This document shows positions 36,368-45,498 of a stretch of 64,000 nt of DNA, piece by piece. The notes below the pieces were generated by a model, which was not told the DNA's origin, did no database searches, and saw only the letters and a program-made list of their open reading frames with translations. Made by a program: the position numbers and the translations under genes. The stretch comes from Agrobacterium fabrum str. C58 (GTDB lineage Bacteria > Pseudomonadota > Alphaproteobacteria > Rhizobiales > Rhizobiaceae), in NCBI RefSeq assembly GCF_000092025.1, contig NC_003063.2:1-64000 (forward strand), written 5' to 3'. Position 1 is the stretch's first letter, and each line of letters begins with the position of its first letter.

Positions 36368-37954
36368 CCGGGACTTTCTTCCCGCCTTGCCATGCTTGCG
36401 CTCGGCACGGCAATGGCGCTGCCGCTTGTTCCTTCCGCTGCTTTTGCGGAAGACAAGGTGTCGGTCGCGGTCAATACCATGCAGATATTCAGTTCGCTCG
36501 ACCCGGCGAAAGTGACTGACTATACCGGCTACATGGCCATTGTGAACATGTATGACGGCCTGACCACGGTGAACGCCAAGGGCGAAATCGTGCCGCATCT
36601 GGCGAAATCCTGGGATGTTTCGCAAGACGGCCTGACCTATACCTTCCACCTGCGCGACGACGCGAAATTTCAGGACGGCACGGCCGTAAAGGCTGCCGAT
36701 CTTGCTTGGTCGATCCAGCGCCTGCTCGGGATCAACAAGGGCCCGTCGAACCTGATCGTCGGCGTATTGAAGCCCGAAAACGTCACCGCGCCCGACGAGG
36801 CGACGTTGGTCATGAAGATCGAGCGTCAGTTTTCGCCCTTCATGGCGGCAACGCCCTTGATGATGGCGATGAACAAGACGCTCATCGAAGCCAATGCCAA
36901 GCCCGAGGACAAGTGGGGCGAGGCCTATGTCGGCGAACATTCCGCCGGTTCCGGCCCGTACAAGCTTGTCAGCTACAACCGTTCCGCCGACATGGTCATC
37001 GCCCGCAATGCCGATTATTTTCTCGGCTGGAGCAAGGGCAAGCCGATCGACGAAGTGCGCTTCGTGCAGACCAGCGACGACGCCACCGTCAAGGCGCTGG
37101 CTGAAAAGGGTGAACTCGGCCTTTCCTCGCATGGTCTTGGCAATGACACCTATGAATCCATCGGCCGCATGAAGGGTTACAAGCTGATCCAGACCCGCAC
37201 CGCCGGCGGTTTCGTCATCAAGCTCAACACCAAGGTCTATCCGACCGACGACGTTCACGTTCGCCGCGCCATTGCCTACGCGACGGACTACAAGACGATC
37301 CAAGAAGTGATCTATCCCGGCTTCGACATGCGCGGACCGCTCTCCGACGCGTTCAAGGATGCGCATAATGGCGACATCCAGCCCGGCGTCTACGATCTGG
37401 AAAAGGCCAAGGAAGAACTGGCGAAGTCGAAATATGCCGGCCAGAAGATCACGCTCGTCAACAGCTATGTCGCTTCGCTGGCCTTCGAGGCCGAAGTGGC
37501 GCTGCTTCTGCAGTCCAGCCTCGAGCAGGTCGGCATCACGCTCGATATCAAGCCGGAGCCATGGAACCGTATCGTCGAATTGTCCTCCAAGCCGGAAACG
37601 ACGCCGGCATCGACGCAGGTGAACATTTCGCCAACTTATCCGTCGCCGGATTCGATGTTCTACAATCAGTATCATTCCAAGGCTTCCGGCACCTGGATGT
37701 CGATGGAATGGCTGCAGAACGCGGAAATCGACGGCCTGATCGATAAGGTTCGCGCCACGACCAATGTGAACGAGCAGAACGCCACCTACAAGGAACTGCA
37801 GACAAAGATCGCCGATCTTCAGCCTGACGTCTGGGCCGTTGCGCCGAACCGCCGTTATGCGGCGAACAAGTGCCTTCAGGGTTACGAGTTCATTCCCATG
37901 CAGAGCTGGGACCTGAACTTCTCCAATTTCCATTGGGACTGCAAGGCGGAGTGA
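36341..37954 (+). CDS. Peptide-type solute-binding protein (SBP family 5)
   Basis: 537 residues with an unusual MKMKMKMKMPG start followed by a signal peptide (about 12-33, ending SAAFAED). Mature part is family-5 (DppA/OppA-like): VPHLAKSWDVSQDGLTYTFH, the standard family motif, is clear. It would capture the peptide-like substrate for the importer at 30038-33598. Its gene lies between the two HyuA/DUF917 pairs, not next to the permeases, and is followed by two GC-rich hairpins. The ATG choice is ambiguous because of the repeat. Confidence 0.9.
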   Translation: MKMKMKMKMPGLSSRLAMLALGTAMALPLVPSAAFAEDKVSVAVNTMQIFSSLDPAKVTDYTGYMAIVNMYDGLTTVNAKGEIVPHLAKSWDVSQDGLTYTFHLRDDAKFQDGTAVKAADLAWSIQRLLGINKGPSNLIVGVLKPENVTAPDEATLVMKIERQFSPFMAATPLMMAMNKTLIEANAKPEDKWGEAYVGEHSAGSGPYKLVSYNRSADMVIARNADYFLGWSKGKPIDEVRFVQTSDDATVKALAEKGELGLSSHGLGNDTYESIGRMKGYKLIQTRTAGGFVIKLNTKVYPTDDVHVRRAIAYATDYKTIQEVIYPGFDMRGPLSDAFKDAHNGDIQPGVYDLEKAKEELAKSKYAGQKITLVNSYVASLAFEAEVALLLQSSLEQVGITLDIKPEPWNRIVELSSKPETTPASTQVNISPTYPSPDSMFYNQYHSKASGTWMSMEWLQNAEIDGLIDKVRATTNVNEQNATYKELQTKIADLQPDVWAVAPNRRYAANKCLQGYEFIPMQSWDLNFSNFHWDCKAE

Positions 37955-37995
37955 TCTCCGCCTCATGAAAACCGGCCCCGCCTCAGGGCGGGACC
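37945..37995 (+). terminator. Tandem hairpins over and after the SBP stop
   Basis: First stem GGCGGAG / CTCCGCC with loop TGAT spans the stop codon (37945-37962). The second, CCCGCC / GGCGGG with loop TCAG, is at 37974-37995 with GG/CC outer pairs. No T-run, so probably mRNA stabilisers within the operon rather than full terminators. Confidence 0.55.
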
Positions 37996-38069
37996 GATGA
38001 GACCAGAACGACAAAGGGAAGGAGCATCGCTTGCGGCCGGAAAGGCTGCGGCATGCCCGAGGATGACGC

Positions 38070-39146
38070 ATGATCCGGGAATTTTCCGAAGACGATATCG
38101 AACCTCTCGCCACCGGCGCCTGGATTCTGGGAACGGGCGGTGGAGGCAATCCCTATATCTCGACGCTCAATCTGCGCCGTCTTTATGCCGAGGGCAGACG
38201 GGTGAAGGTCATGGATCCCATGGCGCTTGCCGATGATGACATGGTTGCGGTCGTCTCCAAGATGGGGGCGCCGCTCGTTGGTCAGGAGCGATTGGGGGAT
38301 CCGGCGCATCTCGCCCGCGCTGTCGAGGTGATGGAGGATTATCTCGGCAAGCCGTTCCGGGCGATCATGAGCGTTGAAATCGGCGGTTCGAACGCACTGT
38401 CATCCTTCCTCGCCGCCGCCGTGCTCGACCGGCCGGTCGTGAATGCCGATGCGATGGGACGCGCCTATCCCGAAGCACAGATGACATCCTTCGCCATCGG
38501 CAACCTGCCGATGTTTCCGCTGTCGCTGGTCGATGTCCGCGACAATGAGGTGATCGTGACGCGCGCTGCATCGTGGAAATGGATGGAGCGCATCTCGCGC
38601 AAGGTCTGCACCGAAGTCGGCTCCACCGCCGCCACCTGCAAGGCGCCGCGCACCGGCAAGGAAGTGAAGGAATGGGGCATTCACTACACCGTCACCAAGG
38701 CGACGGAACTCGGGCGCGCGGTGATGGAGGCGCGTGCGCGCCATGATGATCCCGTCCAGGCGGTTCTCGATCATGAGGGCGGCAAGCAGCTGTTCCGCGG
38801 CAAGGTGGTGGATGTCGCCCGCGAGACCACGGGTGGTTTCCTGCGCGGCAGCACGACCATCGAAGGCATCGATGCCGACCGCGGTTCGCGCATGGAACTG
38901 GCCTTCCAGAACGAATGGGCGGTCGCCTTCCGCGACGGCCAGCCGGTTGCCATGACGCCCGACCTGCTTTGCCTTCTCGACACGGTTTCCGGCGGCGCCA
39001 TCGGCACGGAATCGGTGCGTTACGGCCAGCGTGTGACGGTTGTCGCCCTGCCCGCGCCTGAACTTCTGACGACGCCTGCCGGCATCGACGCGGTCGGCCC
39101 GCGCGCCTTCGGTTATGACATTGATTTCAGATCGGTATTCCCATGA
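38070..39146 (+). CDS. DUF917 / S-methyl-thiohydantoin desulfurase-like protein, copy 2
   Basis: 358 residues, start ATG 38070 with GAGGA just upstream. Same family motifs as copy 1: GAWILGTGGGGNPYIS, VSKMGAPLVG, VEIGGSNALSS, VNADAMGRAYPEAQM and YGQRVTVVALPAPELL. Overlaps the second HyuA-like gene by four bases, so order here is DUF917 then HyuA, the reverse of the first pair. Likely arose by duplication and diverged for another substrate. Confidence 0.85.
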   Translation: MIREFSEDDIEPLATGAWILGTGGGGNPYISTLNLRRLYAEGRRVKVMDPMALADDDMVAVVSKMGAPLVGQERLGDPAHLARAVEVMEDYLGKPFRAIMSVEIGGSNALSSFLAAAVLDRPVVNADAMGRAYPEAQMTSFAIGNLPMFPLSLVDVRDNEVIVTRAASWKWMERISRKVCTEVGSTAATCKAPRTGKEVKEWGIHYTVTKATELGRAVMEARARHDDPVQAVLDHEGGKQLFRGKVVDVARETTGGFLRGSTTIEGIDADRGSRMELAFQNEWAVAFRDGQPVAMTPDLLCLLDTVSGGAIGTESVRYGQRVTVVALPAPELLTTPAGIDAVGPRAFGYDIDFRSVFP

Positions 39147-40681
39147 AACGCATCGGTATTGACGTTGGCGGCACCAATACGGATGCCGTTTTGATCGATG
39201 GAGACACGATTGTTGCCTCCATCAAGGTTCCGACGACGCAGGATGTTCTGTCCGGCGTAAAGGCGGCCCTCGCTCATGTGGCGGGCCATGTCGGCGCGGC
39301 GGACCGGCCAATTGATGCGGTGATGATCGGCACCACCCATTTCACCAATGCAGTGGTGGAGCGCGCCCGGCTAGAGCGGGTTGCGGCGCTCCGTATTGCG
39401 CTGCCGACAGGTTCTTCGCTGCCGCCGATGTGCGACTGGCCGAAGGATCTGCACGACGCCGTCGATCCTCTGATCTTCATGGTGCATGGCGGCCACGAAT
39501 ATGACGGCAGTCCGCTGGTGCCGATGATCCCGGATGAAATCCGCGAGGCGGCGATGAAAATTCGCGATGCGGGCATCACCTCCATCGCCATTTCCGCGAC
39601 CTTTTCGCCGCTGACCACGGAGTGCGAAGTACGGGCGGCTGAAATCGTCCGCTCTGTGATCCCCGATGCACGCATCACGCTTTCCCATACGCTTGGGCGT
39701 ATCGGGCTTCTGGAGCGTGAGAATGTCGCCCTCCTGAATGCTGCCTTGCAGACGCTTGGCAAGACGACAGTGCAGGCATTTTCGGATGCGCTGCGCGAAG
39801 CGGGCGTGAAAGCACCGTTCTATCTGACCCAGAATGACGGCACCGTGTCGCTCGCGGATGTCGCTGCGGCCAATCCCGTGCACAGCTTCGCTTCCGGCCC
39901 GACCAATTCGATGCGCGGTGCTGCCTTCCTCACCGGTCTTTCCGATGCGATGGTGGTGGATGTCGGCGGCACCACCTCCGATATCGGCTGCCTTGTCGGC
40001 GGATTTCCGCGAGAGGCGAACAATATCGTCCATATTGGCGGGGTGCGCACGCTCTTCCGTATGCCCGATCTTCTGCCGATTGCGCTCGGCGGCGGCACCA
40101 TCGTCGACCCTGAGACGGGCAAGATCGGCCCGCGCTCGGTCGGTTACCGCATCCTGACGGAAGCCCGCGTTTTCGGCGGCGAGACACTGACGACATCGGA
40201 TATCGCCGTTGCCGCAGGCCTGATCGAAATAGGCGACCGCGACCGTGTGAAAGACCTTGATTCAACTTTCGTGCAGGCAACACTTCAACGCATCCGTAAC
40301 ATGGTGGCCGACAGCTTCGACCAGATGAAGACATCAGCCGAAGATGTGCCGCTGGTTGCCGTCGGCGGCGGGGCATTCCTGATCCCCGAGACGGTTCCGG
40401 GCGCGTCGGACGTACTGCGTGTTGAAAATGCCGGCGTTGCCAATGCGCTGGGCGCGGCGATGGCGCAGGTTTCCGGCGAGGTCGACCAGGTTTTCTCGGG
40501 CCTGAGCCGTGATGAAGCCCTTGCGAAAGCCGAGACCGAAGCGCAGAACGCAGCGGTTGCTTCAGGCGCGGAGCGGACAAGCCTCAAGACGCTTGAGGTG
40601 GAGGATATTCCGATCGCCTATCTACCCGGCGGGGCGCGGCGGGTTCGCGTGCGGGTCATCGGCGATATCGCCTTTCATTGA
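39143..40681 (+). CDS. Hydantoinase/oxoprolinase-like protein (HyuA family), copy 2
   Basis: 512 residues. IGIDVGGTNTDAVLIDG, IGTTHFTNAVVER, FASGPTNSMRGA, VDVGGTTSDIG and ALGGGTIVDPETG parallel copy 1 in order and length, with many substitutions between them. Overlaps the preceding DUF917 start/stop by four bases. Followed by the isoaspartyl peptidase gene 44 bases downstream. Confidence 0.87.
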   Translation: MKRIGIDVGGTNTDAVLIDGDTIVASIKVPTTQDVLSGVKAALAHVAGHVGAADRPIDAVMIGTTHFTNAVVERARLERVAALRIALPTGSSLPPMCDWPKDLHDAVDPLIFMVHGGHEYDGSPLVPMIPDEIREAAMKIRDAGITSIAISATFSPLTTECEVRAAEIVRSVIPDARITLSHTLGRIGLLERENVALLNAALQTLGKTTVQAFSDALREAGVKAPFYLTQNDGTVSLADVAAANPVHSFASGPTNSMRGAAFLTGLSDAMVVDVGGTTSDIGCLVGGFPREANNIVHIGGVRTLFRMPDLLPIALGGGTIVDPETGKIGPRSVGYRILTEARVFGGETLTTSDIAVAAGLIEIGDRDRVKDLDSTFVQATLQRIRNMVADSFDQMKTSAEDVPLVAVGGGAFLIPETVPGASDVLRVENAGVANALGAAMAQVSGEVDQVFSGLSRDEALAKAETEAQNAAVASGAERTSLKTLEVEDIPIAYLPGGARRVRVRVIGDIAFH

Positions 40682-40725
40682 TTGTAAGAGGCCCTGCCAA
40701 AGTTGGGCGACGAAGGAGTTATCAA

Positions 40726-41670
40726 ATGACGAAGATCGCACTGGCCATTCACGGTGGTTGCGGCGTGATGCCGGAAGACAGCATGACGGCGGCGGAATGG
40801 GCCGCGGCCCGTGAAGATCTGGCAGCAGCGCTGCGGGCCGGTTATGGCGTGCTGAAGGCGGGCGGAACAGCGCTCGAGGCCGTTGAGGCAGCGGTCGTCG
40901 TCATGGAGGACAGCCCGCACTTCAATGCGGGACACGGGGCGGCGCTGAACGAAAACGGCATTCACGAACTCGATGCCTCGATCATGGACGGGGCCACGCT
41001 TTCGGCAGGCGCGATCAGCGCATCCCGCGCCATTCGCAATCCTGTGAAGGCGGCCCGCGCACTGATGGTGGATGAACGGGCGGTCTATCTCACAGGAGAG
41101 GCTGCGGATCGCTTTGCCACGGAGAAGGGTCTCGCCACCGAACCTCAGTCCTATTTCACCACGCAAAAACGCCTCGAGGCACTGGCAGCGATGAAGCGCC
41201 ATGCAGCCACAGGCACGGAAGCGACGGAAAACGAAAAGCACGGAACCGTCGGCGCGGTGGCGCTCGATGCGGCGGGGCACCTTGCTGCGGCCACCTCAAC
41301 CGGCGGCTATACCAACAAGCCGGATGGCCGGGTGGGCGACAGCCCCGTGATCGGCGCCGGCACCTATGCGCGCGACGGCGCCTGCGCGGTCTCCGGCACC
41401 GGCAAGGGTGAGTTTTTCATCCGTTATGTCGTCGGCCACGAGATCGCGTCACGCGTCGCCTATCTCGGACAGGATCTGGAAACCGCCGCCGGCAATCTCG
41501 TGCACAGGGACCTGGCTCCCTATGATATCGGTGCCGGTCTGGTCGCCATTGATGCGAAGGGCGGCATTACCGCTCCGTACAATACACCAGGCATGTTCCG
41601 CGGCTGGGTTACGGCGTCTGGAGAGGCGTTTGTGGCCACTCACGCTGAAGCTTACGCCGTCAAATTATAA
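40726..41670 (+). CDS. Isoaspartyl peptidase/L-asparaginase (Ntn hydrolase)
   Basis: 314 residues from ATG 40726 (AAGGAG upstream). Features of the IaaA/plant asparaginase family: IALAIHGGCGV, NAGHGAALNENG, and the autocleavage site KHGTVGAVALD, where Thr174 becomes the N-terminal nucleophile. Family members cleave beta-aspartyl dipeptides and asparagine. Last gene of the operon; its association with a peptide importer suggests scavenging of isoaspartyl peptides. Confidence 0.9.
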   Translation: MTKIALAIHGGCGVMPEDSMTAAEWAAAREDLAAALRAGYGVLKAGGTALEAVEAAVVVMEDSPHFNAGHGAALNENGIHELDASIMDGATLSAGAISASRAIRNPVKAARALMVDERAVYLTGEAADRFATEKGLATEPQSYFTTQKRLEALAAMKRHAATGTEATENEKHGTVGAVALDAAGHLAAATSTGGYTNKPDGRVGDSPVIGAGTYARDGACAVSGTGKGEFFIRYVVGHEIASRVAYLGQDLETAAGNLVHRDLAPYDIGAGLVAIDAKGGITAPYNTPGMFRGWVTASGEAFVATHAEAYAVKL

Positions 41671-41692
41671 GCCCGGAATTTCGTCACCATTG

Positions 41693-41721
41693 GAGGGGAC
41701 TCCAGCTTTGGAGCGCCCCTC
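41693..41721. terminator. Bidirectional hairpin between convergent operons
   Basis: GAGGGG / CCCCTC outer stem with inner TCCA / TGGA pairing. It lies between the isoaspartyl peptidase stop at 41670 and the cupin stop at 41736 and could serve both directions. No strong T-run. Confidence 0.5.
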
Positions 41722-41735
41722 TTCCATATCCCATA

Positions 41736-42083
41736 TCAAGGCTTTGGAATGACGGTGGCAAGCTTGCGGAATGAAGAGAGGATTTCGAGACGGCTTGGAA
41801 CACCCTTGGCGATGCTGACGATTGAGCCCGGACCGATCTTCACCGGATCGGCGTCAGCCTGCGAATAGAGCGCCTCGCCCTCTACGACGACAAAGGTTTC
41901 CTCGAGATCGCGACCAGCGTAATTATAGATGCCGGGCTCGGCCATCCAGACGGCAACGATGGTGCCGTTTTCGACGTCGTCCTGCCATATCTGACGGCGA
42001 TACGAGCCGCCGTCGCGGCCCTCCGCCGGCATTGCCGGCACAAGATCCACGTCATCGGAAATATTGAAAATCGGCATTGTCAT
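41736..42083 (-). CDS. Small cupin-domain protein
   Basis: 115 residues, a single beta-barrel: WQDDVENGTIVAVWMAEPG, YNYAGRDLEETFVVVEGEA and PGSIVSIAKGVPS match the cupin_3-like two-motif pattern, though the classic His-rich metal ligands are largely missing. Such small cupins often follow amine oxidase genes. Last gene of the minus-strand operon; may bind a small product or be regulatory. Confidence 0.7.
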   Translation of the reverse strand: MTMPIFNISDDVDLVPAMPAEGRDGGSYRRQIWQDDVENGTIVAVWMAEPGIYNYAGRDLEETFVVVEGEALYSQADADPVKIGPGSIVSIAKGVPSRLEILSSFRKLATVIPKP

Positions 42084-42149
42084 GGGCTTTTTCCTTGCTG
42101 TGTTGGTTTGAGGACCGAGGATTGATGATGTTCGCGGCCGTGTCCGGCC

Positions 42150-43475
42150 TCACGCATGGGGCGGTAGTTCCATGCCCGCGAGCCTCGTGGCGATGTTGTC
42201 GCGCATGCGGTAATATCTTAGCGTCATGGCTGGCGCGAAACTCATGTAGAATGGTGCGGACTTCAGCGGCTCAACTTTCAAGGCCAGTTCGTTCTCCGGC
42301 TTTCCGAGCGCCCATTCCGAAAGAATGGAACCAAGCATGGAGCCGGTCGGCACGCCACGACCAGATAAACCGGTCAGGGCGACGACACCCGGCGACAGAT
42401 CATAAAGACGCGGAACGGTGCGATATTGCATATCCAGTTCGCCGAACCAGAAATAGTCCCAGCGAATATCCGCAGAAATCTGAGGGTGCAGCCATTTCAG
42501 GCGATCGCTCATGACCTGTCGCGTATAGACGATGTCCCGCCCGCGGCGTCCCATGGGAAACATCGATGCTACAATGCGGCCTTCGGCATTGTATTTATAG
42601 ACATAGATGTCACCCCGGCCGTCGTGGATCGTGGTGTTTCGCGGCAGGACAGTCCGACGTGTCTCCTCTGACAATATTTGCGTCGCGGCAACGAAAACGC
42701 GCTGAATCTTAAAGGTCTGATCGAGCTTGGGCCATCCGCCGACAGTGTAGGCTCCAGTGGTGAAGATCACCTTGGATGCGATGACCTCGCCGTGCTCTGT
42801 CCTCACCTTCCAGCCGCCGGTCGCATTGCGCTCGCAGCCGGTTACGCTCGAGCCCGTGAATATTCTTCCGCGCTCCTGAATAACCGCGCCGCCAAGCCCT
42901 CTGGCATAAGCGAGCGGATTGAGGTGGCCCGCCTCCTCGTGCAGCCACCCGCCATGGAAGCGGGGGCTCCCCGTGATGGCAGCCACCTCATCTCGGCCGA
43001 GCAGCCGGGTTTTCGCACCGACAGCATTGTAGGTCTCTACCTTACGCCTGATTTCCTCAATCGCGCCCTTGTGCGGAGCGCCCATGACATAACCGTTCTG
43101 CACCCATTCGCAGTTGATCCGGTAGTCGCGGATCATGTGCGACACCCGATCATTCGCCCGTGTTTGCCGTTCGATAAGCCGCTCGGCCCAGGTTTCGCCC
43201 AGCATCTTTCGCAGCTCGGGCAGGCTATAATGAGTGAAAGTGGGGGTACAATGCCCGGCATTTCGGCCGGAACCGCCAAACCCGATCTCCTGCCGCTCCA
43301 GAAGAACGACGTCGACCCCGGCTTTTGCCAGTTCAAGCGCGGTCGTTAGACCAGTGTAACCTGCACCGACGATACAGACGTCGGCCTGGATGCGACCGGA
43401 TAGCGGTTCCGTCAGTGGCGCGGGAGCGGCTGTTGAATACCACAGCGTCACATCGAAAGGTGAGAAAGAAGCCAT
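42150..43475 (-). CDS. FAD-dependent amine/D-amino-acid oxidase (PuuB-like)
   Basis: 441 residues from ATG 43475; a longer frame to 43595 would overlap the upstream permease gene. Dinucleotide-binding motif VCIVGAGYTGLTTALELAKAG, then GFGGSGRNAGH, the DAO-family pattern seen in gamma-glutamylputrescine oxidase (PuuB). C-terminal GLSGRGVPTG is the second FAD-contact motif. It should oxidise an amine or imino acid delivered by the importer upstream. Substrate unknown. Confidence 0.87.
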   Translation of the reverse strand: MASFSPFDVTLWYSTAAPAPLTEPLSGRIQADVCIVGAGYTGLTTALELAKAGVDVVLLERQEIGFGGSGRNAGHCTPTFTHYSLPELRKMLGETWAERLIERQTRANDRVSHMIRDYRINCEWVQNGYVMGAPHKGAIEEIRRKVETYNAVGAKTRLLGRDEVAAITGSPRFHGGWLHEEAGHLNPLAYARGLGGAVIQERGRIFTGSSVTGCERNATGGWKVRTEHGEVIASKVIFTTGAYTVGGWPKLDQTFKIQRVFVAATQILSEETRRTVLPRNTTIHDGRGDIYVYKYNAEGRIVASMFPMGRRGRDIVYTRQVMSDRLKWLHPQISADIRWDYFWFGELDMQYRTVPRLYDLSPGVVALTGLSGRGVPTGSMLGSILSEWALGKPENELALKVEPLKSAPFYMSFAPAMTLRYYRMRDNIATRLAGMELPPHA

Positions 43476-43486
43476 CGCCTTGACTC

Positions 43487-44377
43487 TCAATTCAGATCGG
43501 TGCGGGCATCGAGCGCATCGCGAAGCCCGTCGCCAATGAAGTTGAAGCTGGTGACGGCCAGCGTGATGGCGACACCGGGTATGATCGCGAGCCACGGAGC
43601 CTTGTCGAGATATTGCTGGGCGCCGTTCAACATATTGCCCCAGCTCGGCAGCGGCGGCTGAATGCCGTAACCAAGGAAACTGATATAGGCTTCGAGAAGA
43701 ATGGCCCGCGCAACCGTCAAGGTGGCAGCGACGATGATCGGCCCGATGGCATTCGGGAGCAATTCGCGGAACATGATCCAGCCATTGGGCAAGCCGAGCA
43801 TACGAGCCGCCATGACGAAATCACGTTCACGAAGTGACCGAACCTCCGCCTCGACCAGACGCGCAATTTCCATCCAGCTCGTGACGGCGATGATGAGCGT
43901 GATCATGAACGGACTTGGCTTGACAAAAGCGGCCAGTGCCAGAAGCAGGAAAATGCTCGGAAAAGAAAGAAATGCATCGACAAAGCGCATCAGGATTGCC
44001 CCGATACGTCCACCGTAATACCCGGCCACAACACCGATGACTGTCCCGATCAAGGTAGACAGCACCATGGCGAAAAAGCCGACAAGCAGTGAGATGCGAC
44101 CTGCATTGAACAGTCGCGCAGCAATGTCACGTCCGAGTGGATCTGTACCGAATATATGATAGCCGGTCAGTGGCGGCGCGAAGCGTGCACGCAAATCGAT
44201 GAACAATTCGTCGTAAGGCAAGAGATATGGCCCCACGACGCAGGCAAAAATCATGATCATAATCATGATGACGCCAAGTACAGCCAGCTTGTGGCGGGCA
44301 AAACGACGAAGCGTGCGGTTCTGCCACCAGTGAAACCGTGGCGCGTCCTGCGATTGTTGGAGTGTTGCAGCGGACAT
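43487..44377 (-). CDS. Peptide-type ABC permease, DppC family (second system)
   Basis: 296 residues from ATG 44377, behind AAGGAA. N-terminal RRFARHKLAVLGVIMIMI, then FGTDPLGRDIAARL and coupling loop ERDFVMAARMLGLPNGWIMF. Inner-membrane partner of the permease at 44419-45369. The following oxidase starts 11 bases later. Confidence 0.9.
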   Translation of the reverse strand: MSAATLQQSQDAPRFHWWQNRTLRRFARHKLAVLGVIMIMIMIFACVVGPYLLPYDELFIDLRARFAPPLTGYHIFGTDPLGRDIAARLFNAGRISLLVGFFAMVLSTLIGTVIGVVAGYYGGRIGAILMRFVDAFLSFPSIFLLLALAAFVKPSPFMITLIIAVTSWMEIARLVEAEVRSLRERDFVMAARMLGLPNGWIMFRELLPNAIGPIIVAATLTVARAILLEAYISFLGYGIQPPLPSWGNMLNGAQQYLDKAPWLAIIPGVAITLAVTSFNFIGDGLRDALDARTDLN

Positions 44378-44418
44378 GATCTTTCCTTCGATTGGTTGCG
44401 CCGTCCGGCGACCAGGCC

Positions 44419-45369
44419 TCATCCGAGCCTGATGCGCGGATCGACCAGGGCGACCAGCAGGTCGGCAAGCAAACTGCCGAACAGCACGAGGATCGCGGAA
44501 AACATCAGGAGCCCCATCACGACGGGATAGTCGTGATAACCAAGGCTATCGAGGAACAAACGCCCCATACCTGGCCAGGTGAAGACGGTCTCCGTTACCA
44601 GGGCGCCACCGAGGATCGTCGGAAGCTGCAGGCCGGCAAGGGTGATCATCGGCAGAAGTGCGTTACCAACGACGTGTTTCATCAACACCCTGCGCGGGGT
44701 CAGCCCCTTGGCACGGGCGGTGCGGACGAAATCCTGATTGATGACGTCAAGCGTGGCCGTCCGCATGTAGCGGCTCCAGACGGCAATATTCACGAGGGCG
44801 AGCACGAGGCTCGGCATGATCAGGTGGATCGCATAATCATAGAGGGATTGATCACCGATCGTATACATATTGCCCGCCGGTAGCCATTTCAGCCGTAGCG
44901 CAAAAACATAAATCGCAACCAGGCCGAACCAGAAAGTTGGAATGGAGAGCGCAATCATCGCACCGACTGTCGCGGTGTAATCGAACAGCGTGTAGCGCTT
45001 GATGGCCCCCTTAATCCCGATCCACGTGCCAACGAGGACCGATACGACTGTCGATGAAACCATCAGAAGCAATGTCGCAAACAGATGTCCGGAAATGATG
45101 TCGAGAACCGGACGCTGGTCGCGATAGGATTTACCCCAGTCGCCCTGCAACAATCGCCAGGCCCAATCGAGATATTGGATCGGCAACGGCCGATCGAGGC
45201 CCATCTGGTGGGCGATACGGTCAAGCGCTTCCCGCGTCATGCCCGGAGTGAGGGCAAATTGCGAGAGAGGCCCGCCCGGCGCGAGATTGAGGATCGCAAA
45301 ACCGATAATGGAGACAAGCAGCAAAAGCACGAGGCTCTGCCATATGCGGTGCAGAAGAAAGGTCAGCAT
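44419..45369 (-). CDS. Peptide-type ABC permease, DppB family (second system)
   Basis: 316-residue DppB-like permease: IGFAILNLAPGGPLSQFAL (only the family-typical start), coupling loop VNQDFVRTARAKGLTPRRVL in its essential part DFVRTARAKGL, and C-terminal DPRIRLG. Six membrane segments. Lies between the binding protein and the DppC-like gene. Works with the fused ATPase at 50111-51757, which is separated from this cluster by other genes. Confidence 0.9.
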   Translation of the reverse strand: MLTFLLHRIWQSLVLLLLVSIIGFAILNLAPGGPLSQFALTPGMTREALDRIAHQMGLDRPLPIQYLDWAWRLLQGDWGKSYRDQRPVLDIISGHLFATLLLMVSSTVVSVLVGTWIGIKGAIKRYTLFDYTATVGAMIALSIPTFWFGLVAIYVFALRLKWLPAGNMYTIGDQSLYDYAIHLIMPSLVLALVNIAVWSRYMRTATLDVINQDFVRTARAKGLTPRRVLMKHVVGNALLPMITLAGLQLPTILGGALVTETVFTWPGMGRLFLDSLGYHDYPVVMGLLMFSAILVLFGSLLADLLVALVDPRIRLG

Positions 45370-45430
45370 GGGTCAAACTCCAGGTCGCATCGTCGACAGG
45401 CCTCACACCCGTCCACGAATAGCCGTCACG

Positions 45431-45455
45431 GCACCGGCGACCTTGACGCCGGTGC
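45431..45455 (-). terminator. Hairpin after the second SBP gene
   Basis: Perfect 9-bp stem GCACCGGCG / CGCCGGTGC with a 7-base loop, 44 bases after the binding-protein stop on the minus strand. No T-run; likely stabilises the SBP message within the operon. Confidence 0.6.
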
Positions 45456-45498
45456 TTTCCACATAGCTCGGGCCGAGGCCCCGTTCTGTGGCTGGCCC

